Shown: one piece after another, positions 24,777 through 33,096 of the stretch
Numbering within the stretch: position 1 is the stretch's first letter
How the letters are laid out: the number at the start of each line of letters is the position of its first letter
DNA from: Treponema sp.
Lineage (GTDB): Bacteria; Spirochaetota; Spirochaetia; Treponematales; Treponemataceae
Assembly (NCBI GenBank): GCA_017940255.1
Contig: JAGAZB010000046.1
Span: 1 to 64,000, forward strand
Direction of reading: 5' to 3'
Length of the DNA stretch: 64,000 nucleotides
Position numbers and translations under genes: made by a program
Notes under the pieces: model-generated
Database searches by the model: none
What the model was told of the DNA's origin: nothing
The model's input: the letters and a program-made list of their open reading frames with translations, nothing else

Positions 24777-26048
24777 CTAAAGCCTTATATCCATAACAGT
24801 TATATCATCAGGAATCATAGCATTTTCAATCCATTCTTCAACAGCTGATTTAACTGTTTTTTCAAATTTTTCGGTTTCTTTACTAAAAAGACTCATAAAG
24901 AATTGTTTTGCTCTTGCATCTTCGAATCGTATTCCATTTTCACTCTGCATATCTGTAAAGCCATCAGAATAAAGATTTATATGACTTCCCTTTACAATAG
25001 GAAATCTATAAACCGATTTTAATGCATCTTTAACCGCCCCCATTCCAAAAGGAGGTAAACCAGGCTCCAGAGAAAAGATTTTTACTGACTTTGAACCTTC
25101 CTTTGGAATAAATACATAAACATTTGTATGCCCACAGTTTTGAATTTCTACAGTACCTTTTTTTATATCTACATAGCACAAGGCACCTGTTATAAAATTC
25201 CCTACTGGAACTATTTTTTGTAGAAAATCGTCTAAGGCAATTGTAACTCCAGCAGGACTTTTATATTTTTCATTTGATGAATCCAATTCAATCATCCTAA
25301 AAAAGGAAGCAATGGTCATTGTAAGAAGAGCAGCAGCAACATTTTTACCAGAAACATCAAAACTTGCTGTTAAATAAAGAGAATCTGATAATTTTTCAGA
25401 AACATAAAAATCTCCGCCTACTGCATTAGCCATTTTATTCCATATACCAAGTTTAAATGGCCAACTATTATCTTCTTTGTAATTACTTTTTGGCAGACAA
25501 TTTTGCTGTATAAAACAGGCTTTTTCTAAATCCTTTTCTCTAACTTCTGCAACTCTATTCATAAAATCTTCAAGAGAAGCCAAACCGTAAAAGCTGCTGT
25601 TATTATACATAACAGGAAAAAATTGCAAATCATTTGCATAAGCTGCTGAAGAAACCTGTGCTAATATTTTTTCTATATAATCTCTTGCAAAAAAAGTAAC
25701 AGGAATAGTTTTTACATAATTTATAATCTTCTTGTTAGAAAAAAGACCTATTTTCTTTGATAACAAAGAACTAACAGAACGTCTTTCAACCAAACCAATT
25801 ATCTGATCATCCTCTTCAATTGGAATAGCCTGTAAATCTTCATTTTCTAAAAATTTTTCTAAAACAATTTCAATAGGATTCGAACTATTTATAGGTTCAA
25901 TATAATTTGCAATTGAACCAACTTGTTTAAAACCAAACTGTTCTTTTATATTTCCTATATTTTCAAAAGAATTTTTTGTTTTATTTTCTTTTTCTGAGTC
26001 ACTTAATAATTCATTCAAGAAAAATTCTTCATCAATAATTTCTTCCAT
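24777..26048 (-). CDS. PP2C/SpoIIE-type serine phosphatase with N-terminal CBS pair
   Basis: 423 aa. Residues about 40-175 resemble a CBS-domain pair (IGLVERRSVSSLL near 85-97; FYGLASLEDFMNRV near 155-168). Residues about 190-420 form a SpoIIE/RsbU phosphatase with the metal-binding motifs AVGGDFYV, FDVSGKNVAAAL, NCGHTN and LYSDGFTDM. Such proteins usually dephosphorylate an anti-anti-sigma factor (STAS) in a partner-switching pathway; no partner lies in the window. No transmembrane segment is present. The start has no clear ribosome-binding site. The CBS pair suggests adenine-nucleotide sensing (inference). Confidence 0.85.
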   Translation of the reverse strand: MEEIIDEEFFLNELLSDSEKENKTKNSFENIGNIKEQFGFKQVGSIANYIEPINSSNPIEIVLEKFLENEDLQAIPIEEDDQIIGLVERRSVSSLLSKKIGLFSNKKIINYVKTIPVTFFARDYIEKILAQVSSAAYANDLQFFPVMYNNSSFYGLASLEDFMNRVAEVREKDLEKACFIQQNCLPKSNYKEDNSWPFKLGIWNKMANAVGGDFYVSEKLSDSLYLTASFDVSGKNVAAALLTMTIASFFRMIELDSSNEKYKSPAGVTIALDDFLQKIVPVGNFITGALCYVDIKKGTVEIQNCGHTNVYVFIPKEGSKSVKIFSLEPGLPPFGMGAVKDALKSVYRFPIVKGSHINLYSDGFTDMQSENGIRFEDARAKQFFMSLFSKETEKFEKTVKSAVEEWIENAMIPDDITVMDIRL

Positions 26049-26190
26049 GTAACATAGTCTAAAATCTTTCTTATTTTTTAAATAGTGAAATTTACCACTT
26101 TTTTATTGATTTTTGTTAACCTTTAATTCAAAATAATCTCAATAATAAAGACAATAAAAACAACTTCTTCCCATAAGCCCCGTTTCTCTT

Positions 26191-26196
26191 TATAAT
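26191..26196 (+). promoter_or_regulatory. -10 hexamer of metF (leaderless type)
   Basis: TATAAT eight bases before the metF ATG at 26205, without a Shine-Dalgarno. No clear -35 and no SAM-riboswitch-like structure in the 156-base divergent gap. Confidence 0.45.
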
Positions 26197-26204
26197 AACA
26201 ATTC

Positions 26205-27104
26205 ATGTTATACGAAGCAGATTTTAAAAACAAAACAATTTTTTCTTTTGAAGTTTTTCCTCCAAAGAAAAACATGCCAATCGACACAATTTTTTCTACC
26301 CTTGATGAGCTAAAAGGTCTTTCCCCAGATTTTATTTCTGTTACCTTTGGTGCTGGCGGAAGCGAAAATTGTGATAATGCTGTAGCAATTGCAAAGCACA
26401 TAAAAGATGTATGTAACGTAGAATCTGTTATTCACATGCCTTGTCTAAACATGACCCGTTCAGATGCTCAGTATGTTCTGGAACAGTTCCAGCAGGCCGG
26501 AATAGACAACATTCTTGCCCTACGCGGCGACCGTGTAGAAGGTAAGGAACCTGCCGGCGACTTTCATCACGCCAGCGATTTAATTTCTTTCATAAAAGAT
26601 TTTGACAGCCGCCGTAAAGACGGAAAATACTTTAAGCTTTTTGGTGCCTGCTATCCGGAATTGCACCCCCAGTCTACCTCAGTTTATGATGATATAGATT
26701 TCTTAAAGCAAAAGGTTGATGCCGGTGCCAGTCATCTTCTTTCTCAGCTTTTCTTTGATAATGAACAGTTCTACAGATTCCTAGAACGCTGCCAGATAAA
26801 GGGAATTAATGTTCCAATTGAAGCCGGTATTATGCCAGCTACCAACAAAAAGTCTATCGAACGCATGGTCAGCATGACAAACGCTGTACTGCCAAAAAAA
26901 TTCACAGATATGATGGAACGCTATGGCGACCACCCGGAAGCCATCCGCGACGCAGGTATCGCTTACGCCATAGACCAGATTGTAGACCTTGTAACTCACG
27001 GAGTGCAGGGTATTCACCTTTACACAATGAATAACCCTCTAGTTGCCCGTCGAATCTACGAGGCCACAAAATCCCTCTTCGACGTCCCACCAATCATAAA
27101 ATAA
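26205..27104 (+). CDS. metF: 5,10-methylenetetrahydrofolate reductase
   Basis: Flavoenzyme reducing methylene-THF to 5-methyl-THF for methionine synthesis, 299 aa. It starts FSFEVFPPKK with the catalytic glutamate, followed by SVTFGAGGS, HMPCLNMTRSDAQ, ILALRGDRVEG and GACYPELHPQS, and the FAD/folate-binding block QLFFDNEQF. Length and motifs are complete. It is transcribed away from the phosphatase gene and converges on the prolyl isomerase gene, with a bidirectional hairpin between them. Confidence 0.95.
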   Translation: MLYEADFKNKTIFSFEVFPPKKNMPIDTIFSTLDELKGLSPDFISVTFGAGGSENCDNAVAIAKHIKDVCNVESVIHMPCLNMTRSDAQYVLEQFQQAGIDNILALRGDRVEGKEPAGDFHHASDLISFIKDFDSRRKDGKYFKLFGACYPELHPQSTSVYDDIDFLKQKVDAGASHLLSQLFFDNEQFYRFLERCQIKGINVPIEAGIMPATNKKSIERMVSMTNAVLPKKFTDMMERYGDHPEAIRDAGIAYAIDQIVDLVTHGVQGIHLYTMNNPLVARRIYEATKSLFDVPPIIK

Positions 27105-27121
27105 CAATTAATCATAAAAAA

Positions 27122-27154
27122 AAGACCTTCTGCTAACCACAGAAGGCCTTTTCT
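27122..27154. terminator. Bidirectional terminator after metF
   Basis: Stem CCTTCTG (27126-27132) with CAGAAGG (27140-27146), followed by CCTTTTCT on the plus strand and preceded by an A-run that is a T-run on the minus strand. It separates converging metF and the prolyl isomerase gene. Confidence 0.7.
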
Positions 27155-27179
27155 GACTTGTCATTGGCAACTAAATGTC

Positions 27180-27202
27180 ATTGTCCGGCTTGACCGGACA
27201 AT
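27180..27202. repeat. Hairpin repeat of the TGTCATT...AATCT family, copy 1
   Basis: ATTGTCCGG and CCGGACAAT arms around CTTGA, flanked by TGTC and CT. It lies three bases past the prolyl isomerase stop. The same unit occurs, reversed, at 46613-46635, and variants with changed but still pairing stems at 29834 and 29866. Confidence 0.75.
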
Positions 27203-27205
27203 CTC

Positions 27206-28279
27206 TTAGAACTTCAACAAAGTAACATCAAAGCAGATGTAAGCATTTCCAGGAATTACTCCAGGATAACCCTGACTTCCGTATGCCAATTCTGGAGGAA
27301 GAACCATAACACGTGTTTCTCCAACCTTCATTTCCTGAACCATCTGATCAAAACCAGGAATCATCTGGCCGGCACCTGTTGTAAAATCAAGTGGTTCGTG
27401 TCCCTGTGGGTGGAAACCCTTAGAAGCATCAAAAATTGTACCGTCAACCAAATATCCCTGATAATCTACAGAAACCTTTTTTCCAGCTCCACAAACTTCA
27501 CCAGAACCTTCTTTTTCAATTCTAAAGTAGATTCCGTTCTTTGTTTTTGTACAGCCTTCTGTTACAGCAGCAAGCTTCTTTGCTTCACGCTCTTCATTAG
27601 CTTTCTTCTGTTCAGCAATCAGCTTATCAAAATCAGCCTGAGTAGCAGTAAACTTTTCAGCTTCTGCGCCCTGACGAATAATCTTCAAAGACTTGATTGT
27701 GTCGTTCTGAGCAACAGCATTTACAACATCCTGACCAGTTACAACTTCACCAAAAATTGTGTGCTTGTGATTCAACCAGTCTGTTGGGACGTGTGTAATA
27801 AAGAACTGGCTTCCATTTGTGTTAGCACCGCTGTTAGCCATAGCAAGTTTACCAGGCTTATCAAAAATCAGTTCATCAACAAATTCATCTGGGAACTTGT
27901 ACCCAGGTCCTCCTGTTCCATTTCCACGAGGATCACCACCCTGAATCATAAAGTCAGCAATTACACGGTGGAATTTAAGTCCATCATAAAAAGGCTTTCC
28001 ATTAGCAGCATCCAGTGTACCTTCTGCCAATCCTACAAAGTTTGTAACTGTCATAGGAGTTTCTTTATAAAACAGATTCAAAACAATTGTTCCTTTTTCT
28101 GTTTCCAAAACAGCAAAAACGCCTTCCTTTCCTTTCAAAGCATCAATACTCATTTTTCCATCCTTTTCTGCAGAAGCCGAAGCCTGACTTGTTTTTTTAA
28201 GACTGCAAGAAACACCAGCAAGCACCAGAGTTCCAAAAATCAATCCGCTAATTATTTTTCTACTAAAAGCTTTATTCAT
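27206..28279 (-). CDS. Lipoprotein peptidyl-prolyl isomerase: cyclophilin-FKBP fusion
   Basis: Envelope folding catalyst, 357 aa. The signal ends in lipobox LAGVSC, so it should be lipidated at Cys25. A cyclophilin domain (about residues 52-205) has [19 protein letters not shown] and [10 protein letters not shown] charged helical linker (about 205-250, rich in Lys, Glu, Ala) leads to an FKBP domain (about 262-357) with [16 protein letters not shown] and [16 protein letters not shown]. Both active sites look intact. Cyclophilin-then-FKBP fusions have been described from Treponema. Last gene of the origin-proximal minus-strand cluster. Confidence 0.93.
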   Translation of the reverse strand: MNKAFSRKIISGLIFGTLVLAGVSCSLKKTSQASASAEKDGKMSIDALKGKEGVFAVLETEKGTIVLNLFYKETPMTVTNFVGLAEGTLDAANGKPFYDGLKFHRVIADFMIQGGDPRGNGTGGPGYKFPDEFVDELIFDKPGKLAMANSGANTNGSQFFITHVPTDWLNHKHTIFGEVVTGQDVVNAVAQNDTIKSLKIIRQGAEAEKFTATQADFDKLIAEQKKANEEREAKKLAAVTEGCTKTKNGIYFRIEKEGSGEVCGAGKKVSVDYQGYLVDGTIFDASKGFHPQGHEPLDFTTGAGQMIPGFDQMVQEMKVGETRVMVLPPELAYGSQGYPGVIPGNAYICFDVTLLKF

Positions 28280-28288
28280 TTTTTTTAC

Positions 28289-29101
28289 CTAAAACTGTTT
28301 AATGAACCACTTGTAAATAGCATCCATTCTTTCACCCATAGATTCCGGAATCTGCTTTTTTACCAGTATAGGATTCTCTGCATCCAAATCTGTACAAAGA
28401 TAGAGAAGTAAAGAATCGCCACAATCTGTTACAAGAACATTAATCTTCATTTTTTCTGGCTTAATAGGATAAACACCAAGGAATCCCATTTTGTCCAGAA
28501 TTAAAAATTCCATCAGTAAAGTGTCGCCTTCCTGAAAATAAGAAAGCTTGTATGTATTTTCGCCGAATGAATTATCATCCTGCAAACAATAAGAAACCTG
28601 TCCGTTTGCATTTCCAGTATTCTGATCTAGAATTGGATCCTTACTTCCAAGACCCGAAACCATATAACATTTTTTGTAGAGAACCATATCCTTCTTTTTT
28701 GTAGAAGAGTGATACATCATTCCCTGCATTTTAGAAACTGAACGGCAAACCTTTGCTACATCGTCAATTGTAATATCTTTAGCTGAAGAACCACTCTGCT
28801 TAAGCAAAAAGTCCTTTTTAAGATAATACAAGTTTTCACATAAGTATGAAAAATTCTTTTCCTGACGAGGTATTCTTCCACCAGTAATCTTTGAACTATA
28901 TGTAGACTTTGGAAGAAGAGTCAGCTTGCTGTTCATATCTTCACTTGTATACATAATGTGATTCTTTGAATCAGCCAGCATTTTATCAAAATTAGCCTGA
29001 CCAACCAAAGAAATTACCTTTGCATCATCAGCAGAAAGCTGAAAGCAAAAGCCAGCTGCAAGCAAAGAAGCCAGAACAAGCTTTTTAAGGTTCAATTTCA
29101 T
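28289..29101 (-). CDS. Secreted hypothetical protein, 270 aa
   Basis: Not recognised beyond its export signal, LVLASLLAAGFCFQLSADD, with probable cleavage after the Ala-Asp boundary region; no lipobox in the usual position. The mature part is soluble and mixed alpha/beta, with blocks SVSKMQGMMYHSSTKKK and YFQEGDTLLMEFLILDK. It lies between khpB, whose stop overlaps its start as TAATG, and the prolyl isomerase gene nine bases on. The context suggests an envelope protein made together with membrane-insertion and folding factors. Confidence 0.75.
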   Translation of the reverse strand: MKLNLKKLVLASLLAAGFCFQLSADDAKVISLVGQANFDKMLADSKNHIMYTSEDMNSKLTLLPKSTYSSKITGGRIPRQEKNFSYLCENLYYLKKDFLLKQSGSSAKDITIDDVAKVCRSVSKMQGMMYHSSTKKKDMVLYKKCYMVSGLGSKDPILDQNTGNANGQVSYCLQDDNSFGENTYKLSYFQEGDTLLMEFLILDKMGFLGVYPIKPEKMKINVLVTDCGDSLLLYLCTDLDAENPILVKKQIPESMGERMDAIYKWFIKQF

Positions 29102-29790
29102 TAGCGAACTCCTTTGTACAAAACGCGTACCTGCTTGTATACTCCTTCACCTTCGCTCTTTGTGTCTACATCTGGAATATCATTCAAAGTTGTGTGAATA
29201 AGACGTCTTTCAAATGGATTCATAGGTTCCAAAAGAATAGAATTGCGGCTTGAACGAACCTTGTCTGCAGTAGTGTAGGCAAGGCGTACAAGTGATTCTT
29301 CACGGCGGATTCTGTAGTTTTCAGTATCCAAAATTACGCGAACTTCTTCATGTCCAAGGCGTCCTGCATAAATATTTGCAAGCAACTGAAGAGCATCAAG
29401 ATTCTTTCCCTTACGTCCAATCAAAATTGAAGAATAAGATGAATCAAGTTTAATTCCAAGTTTTCTTTCTTCACGATATGTTACAGAAACCTTTACATCA
29501 TAACCCATTTTTTCAATAATGTTTGTGATGAATTCAATAAGCTTCTGTTCAAATTCACCCTGTGGAAGAGGATCTGCAACCAATTTTGAATGGTTTTCTT
29601 CTCTTTCTGGAGAAGAACCTGTGTTTCCATCCAGAGTATGAATTCTAATTTTTACATAACCCTTGTTGAAGATTGATTTTTTCTGTGTTTCAAGAATTTC
29701 AACATCAAACTGGTCTCTTTCAAGTCCCAAATCATTTGCAGCCATTTCAATGGCTTCTTTTTCAGTTTTTCCTTCGTACTCGTAAGTCAT
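29101..29790 (-). CDS. khpB: RNA-binding protein KhpB (Jag/EloR)
   Basis: Cytoplasmic RNA-binding protein linked to envelope growth control, 229 aa. A Jag-N domain (about 1-52) starts TYEYEGKTEKEAIEMA; a KH domain (about 85-160) carries IGRKGKNLDALQ; an R3H domain (about 165-228) carries the Arg...His pair in FERRLIHTTL. The start at 29790 follows AAGGAG; an ATG 45 bases upstream adds residues that align with nothing. It lies directly downstream of yidC, its usual neighbour. Confidence 0.93.
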   Translation of the reverse strand: MTYEYEGKTEKEAIEMAANDLGLERDQFDVEILETQKKSIFNKGYVKIRIHTLDGNTGSSPEREENHSKLVADPLPQGEFEQKLIEFITNIIEKMGYDVKVSVTYREERKLGIKLDSSYSSILIGRKGKNLDALQLLANIYAGRLGHEEVRVILDTENYRIRREESLVRLAYTTADKVRSSRNSILLEPMNPFERRLIHTTLNDIPDVDTKSEGEGVYKQVRVLYKGVR

Positions 29791-29833
29791 TTTTTGTATC
29801 TCCTTTGAACTTGTCATTATCTGGCACATTGTC

Positions 29834-29856
29834 ATTATCTGGCTTGACCAGATAAT
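29834..29856. repeat. Hairpin repeat of the TGTCATT...AATCT family, copy 2
   Basis: ATTATCTGG and CCAGATAAT around CTTGA in the yidC-khpB gap. Relative to copy 1, stem bases change on both sides so pairing is kept. The 13-base start GTCATTATCTGGC also occurs at 29813-29825, a partial tandem duplication. Confidence 0.7.
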
Positions 29857-29865
29857 CTTTTTCAG

Positions 29866-29888
29866 ATTCCCGCATCAAGTGCGGGAAT
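29866..29888. repeat. Hairpin repeat of the TGTCATT...AATCT family, copy 3
   Basis: ATTCCCGCA and TGCGGGAAT around TCAAG, in opposite orientation to copy 2 and nine bases from it. Flanks TGTCATT and AATCT are kept on the minus strand. Confidence 0.7.
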
Positions 29889-29900
29889 GACAATCTGTTT

Positions 29901-31709
29901 TTATTTTCTTTTACTTTTTGGTGGTACAACCTTCTGCTGAGGCTTATTACCAGCCATTTCTGCCTTTTTATCAGCCATCATCTTGTTAATAATAATCTGC
30001 TGTCCCATCTGGAAGAAGTTACTGATTGTCCAGTAAAGGATAAGTCCAGCTGGTGCATTATAGAACAAGAAGAAGAACATAATTGGCATACCATAAGTCA
30101 TAAACTTCATAGTTGCAGCATTCTGTCCATTTGCAGCAGTCATACCGCCATTCTGTGTAATCTTTCCAAATAAAAGCTGTGATGCTACATAAATTACAGG
30201 AAGAATACGAATCTGATTACCCAAAAGTGGAATGCTAAACTTTGTAATTGTGTAAACACTATCACCAGTAGACAAATCTGGAATCCAGCCAGGAATAAAC
30301 ATAGCACCACGGAATTCAAAGTAGTTATTAAACAGATCGTACATCGCAAACAAGATTAAGAACTGGAATAACATTGGCAGACAACCACTGGCAGGATTAT
30401 ATCCAGCCTGCTGATAAAGCTTCTGTGTTTCCATCTGCATTTTCTGCTGGTCATCTTTATACTTAGCCTGAATAGCCTGCATCTTTGGCTGCAATTCCTG
30501 CATCTTCAAAGTTCCCATAGACTGTTTTTTAGAAAGTGGGAACATAACAAGCTTAAGCAAAATTGTCATAATAATAATAGCCACACCCCAGTTGCGAACT
30601 ACTTTGTAAAGCAATTCAAGAATAAACTTAAGGATTGTTTCAAGCCATTTAAGCCAGTCATAAGTCTGCAAAGCCTGATTTACACGGTAACCGCTCAAGC
30701 CCCATCCGTTGTTTTCAGATACATTGTAGCGTTTAAGTTCTTTTTCATTTCTTGGACCAAAGTACATGTAGTAAGAATCCGCAATGTCAGAACCAGAGAA
30801 TGCCTTGCGCTCAAACATAGCCTGCGCGTTAGCATAATCATCAACTTCTACAGCTGAAGAATAGAAAGCAGCGTTTAATGATTCTTTTGCAGTTGGAATA
30901 ACAAGTTCAACAAAGTATTTACCGGCAATTCCGCCCCAAATAAAATCTTTGTCATAACGTTTGAACTGATTTGAATTAAGAATGATTTTTTTAGTCTTGC
31001 TGCCGTTGAATGCCAGAAACTGACGGTTTTCGTAACGGTTCTGTTTTGGATTAAAATGAGGTCCAATCTGTGGAGAAGTTCTGATAGTGTAAGCTGCACC
31101 ATCAAAATTTAAACCAGTGTTATCATCAGAATGAATAAATACATCCAGCTTAAATACATACTCACCCGGCTTAAATGTATAACGTTTACCTAAAGTAAAC
31201 TTCTTGCCATTGTAGTTAAAATTCTTCTTAAAGAAGTATGTATAATCATCAACTTTTTCTACAGTAAAAAGATCATCTACAATCTTGTTATCTGCAGTTC
31301 CAAGTGCCAGAGCCAAAGTTCTGTTTTTTGGATTAACATTGTCAGAAATCTGAACACCAGTTCCTGTATCCATATCTTTATGTTCAAGAAGCTTATAACT
31401 GATAATATCACCACCCTTGTTTGTAAGGATGATTTCAGCCTTATCTGTTACAACAGTTATTGTTTCCTCTTCAATCTGAACTTCAGGTTCATTTTCAAAT
31501 TCAACACTTGCTTCTGCAATAGCAGTATCTGTTGCATCCAACTCAAGTTCTTCTACCTGATTTTCTACATTTTCTTCTGAATCTGCTGTAGCTTCAATTG
31601 CCTGACTATCAACTGGACGCAGAGAAGGGAAAATCAAAGGAAGAACAAAATAACTAACAAATATTACTACAGTAGACAATACAATTGCCCAAACAGTATT
31701 TTTATTCAC
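29901..31709 (-). CDS. yidC: Membrane protein insertase YidC
   Basis: Inserts membrane proteins with or without SecYEG, 602 aa. The Gram-negative layout is clear: an N-terminal helix (about 6-26), an acidic low-complexity stretch (about 35-80), the periplasmic P1 domain (about 85-355), then five helices. VVRNWGVAIIIMTILLKLVM opens the insertase core, and the conserved PASGCLPMLFQF lies near residue 450. The C-terminal tail is basic. Operon position rpmH-rnpA-yidD-yidC-khpB is the widely conserved order. Confidence 0.96.
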   Translation of the reverse strand: MNKNTVWAIVLSTVVIFVSYFVLPLIFPSLRPVDSQAIEATADSEENVENQVEELELDATDTAIAEASVEFENEPEVQIEEETITVVTDKAEIILTNKGGDIISYKLLEHKDMDTGTGVQISDNVNPKNRTLALALGTADNKIVDDLFTVEKVDDYTYFFKKNFNYNGKKFTLGKRYTFKPGEYVFKLDVFIHSDDNTGLNFDGAAYTIRTSPQIGPHFNPKQNRYENRQFLAFNGSKTKKIILNSNQFKRYDKDFIWGGIAGKYFVELVIPTAKESLNAAFYSSAVEVDDYANAQAMFERKAFSGSDIADSYYMYFGPRNEKELKRYNVSENNGWGLSGYRVNQALQTYDWLKWLETILKFILELLYKVVRNWGVAIIIMTILLKLVMFPLSKKQSMGTLKMQELQPKMQAIQAKYKDDQQKMQMETQKLYQQAGYNPASGCLPMLFQFLILFAMYDLFNNYFEFRGAMFIPGWIPDLSTGDSVYTITKFSIPLLGNQIRILPVIYVASQLLFGKITQNGGMTAANGQNAATMKFMTYGMPIMFFFLFYNAPAGLILYWTISNFFQMGQQIIINKMMADKKAEMAGNKPQQKVVPPKSKRK

Positions 31710-31726
31710 TTTATTCTCCTGTGTTA

Positions 31727-31972
31727 TTAAGGCACTGGATCATACCCGCCTTCATGATATGGATTACATCGCATAATTCGTTTGATTGAAAGAATAAGCC
31801 CCTTAACAGGTCCGTATTTTTTTATTGCTTCCAGAGCATAAGCAGAACAGGTTGGTGTAAATCGACAACTCGGTGGAAACAAAGGAGAAATACAAATTTG
31901 ATAAGCACGGATAAAAAAACAGAAAAAAGATATGAAAAATTTTCTAACAAGACCAGTCAGAGTTTTAATCAC
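31727..31972 (-). CDS. yidD: Membrane protein insertion efficiency factor YidD
   Basis: Small membrane-associated protein assisting YidC, 81 aa. The diagnostic [19 protein letters not shown] and [17 protein letters not shown] are present with all three conserved cysteines. It sits between rnpA (three bases upstream) and yidC, the standard location. Confidence 0.96.
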   Translation of the reverse strand: MIKTLTGLVRKFFISFFCFFIRAYQICISPLFPPSCRFTPTCSAYALEAIKKYGPVKGLILSIKRIMRCNPYHEGGYDPVP

Positions 31973-31975
31973 AGA

Positions 31976-32338
31976 TTATTCCTTAATTAATCCAGCCTTT
32001 TCACACAATAAACGAATTTGTTCACATCGCGAGTTGAACGAGTCATTTCCAGGATAGATTAAGAACAACATATCGTATCCGGTGTTCAGATGTGATTTTA
32101 ATAAACGATAGACTTCACGGCTGTATCTTTTTGATAAGTTCCTTTCAACGGCGTTACCGTATCCACGCATTAAAGGAAAACCAACACGATTCATCCCAAG
32201 ATTATTTTCTAAAAAGAAAAGTTTAGCTCCCGGAATACTTATCTTATTCCCACACTTAAACAGCTTTTTAAAATCAGCGGGATTTTTTATACGTTCTTCA
32301 CGTTTAAAAAATCCCGTCTTTATTAAGTCTGTTTCCAT
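31976..32338 (-). CDS. rnpA: Ribonuclease P protein component
   Basis: Protein subunit of RNase P, needed for tRNA 5' maturation, 120 aa. The basic RNR-like helix is represented by GYGNAVERNLSKRYSREVYR (about 60-79), after FKKLFKCGNKI and GAKLFFLE. It follows rpmH by six bases and precedes yidD by three. The start ATG at 32338 has no strong ribosome-binding site, consistent with coupling to rpmH. Confidence 0.93.
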   Translation of the reverse strand: METDLIKTGFFKREERIKNPADFKKLFKCGNKISIPGAKLFFLENNLGMNRVGFPLMRGYGNAVERNLSKRYSREVYRLLKSHLNTGYDMLFLIYPGNDSFNSRCEQIRLLCEKAGLIKE

Positions 32339-32344
32339 CCCTAA

Positions 32345-32500
32345 TTAGTACTTCTTCTTTTCGTCAGAAACAGTAAGTTTAGCTCTTCCCTTAGCGCGGC
32401 GTCTAGCCAAAACTTTTCTTCCGCCCTTTGTTGCCATTCTAGCTCTAAAGCCGAATTTTCTATTGCGCTTTACTTTACTTGGTTGATATGTTCTTTTCAT
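32345..32500 (-). CDS. rpmH: 50S ribosomal protein L34
   Basis: A 51-aa very basic protein, read directly from the minus strand: it starts [20 protein letters not shown], continues with [20 protein letters not shown], and ends in a lysine-rich tail. This is the full L34 signature. AAGGAG lies before the ATG at 32500. It is the first gene of the conserved rpmH-rnpA-yidD-yidC-khpB block and sits downstream of the DUF721 gene on the same strand. Confidence 0.97.
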   Translation of the reverse strand: MKRTYQPSKVKRNRKFGFRARMATKGGRKVLARRRAKGRAKLTVSDEKKKY

Positions 32501-32556
32501 GGAACGTACTCCTTATATATTTAAAAATGATTTTCCAAAAATAGTAATAAAATATA

Positions 32557-33096
32557 TCATTTATTTTCGGAATTGGTCAACATATTCTTTATTATACTAT
32601 CGAACTTTGCAGCTATTTCTGCTGGTATTTCTACATTATTTTTTTGTGAACCAGATTTTTCCACATATTTTCTAGCTGCCTTTTCCTGTTCATCCAGTTT
32701 CTTCTCAAGAATTTCCCGATTCTTTTTTACTGAATCTTCATATCTTTCGCTTAAACTAATTTCTGAACCAGCTACCCTAAAAGCAAGTGAAGTAATTTTT
32801 ACATCAGGAATAGCCATCTTAATTCCATTGATGATAAATTTCTTGTGAAAATTAAGATACTGTATCCATCCTGGATGGTCGGTTTCTACAAGCAGGACTC
32901 CGTTTTTTAATTCTATAACTCTTGTATTAACAGCAAGCTTTTCGCCAAGTGTCATTTCATCATCATTAGAAGCGTTATAATTTTTAACTTTTGAAACAAC
33001 ACTTTTCCATACCGAAGAAATTTCTTTATTCTCTTTGTAGGCTTCAAAGTTTGTAACTTTTAGCATTATATCTGAAGAAGACATAATATCATTCAT
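32557..33096 (-). CDS. DUF721/DciA-like protein
   Basis: 179 aa. The central part, VIELKNGVLLVETDHPGW and FHKKFIINGIK (about residues 75-110), matches the DUF721 core, a KH-like fold. In other bacteria DUF721 proteins such as DciA interact with the replicative helicase at the origin. The C-terminal third is a charged, probably coiled-coil region (SERYEDSVKKNREILEKKL). The ATG overlaps the recF stop by eight bases with GGAGGAG upstream, so it is translationally coupled to recF, supporting a replication-initiation role. Confidence 0.82.
   Translation of the reverse strand: MNDIMSSSDIMLKVTNFEAYKENKEISSVWKSVVSKVKNYNASNDDEMTLGEKLAVNTRVIELKNGVLLVETDHPGWIQYLNFHKKFIINGIKMAIPDVKITSLAFRVAGSEISLSERYEDSVKKNREILEKKLDEQEKAARKYVEKSGSQKNNVEIPAEIAAKFDSIIKNMLTNSENK

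Noticed and set aside
27398..28411. A 337-aa open frame on the plus strand
   Set aside because: It is antisense to the cyclophilin-FKBP gene, Ser/Cys/Phe-rich in the way of antisense translations, with no ribosome-binding site.
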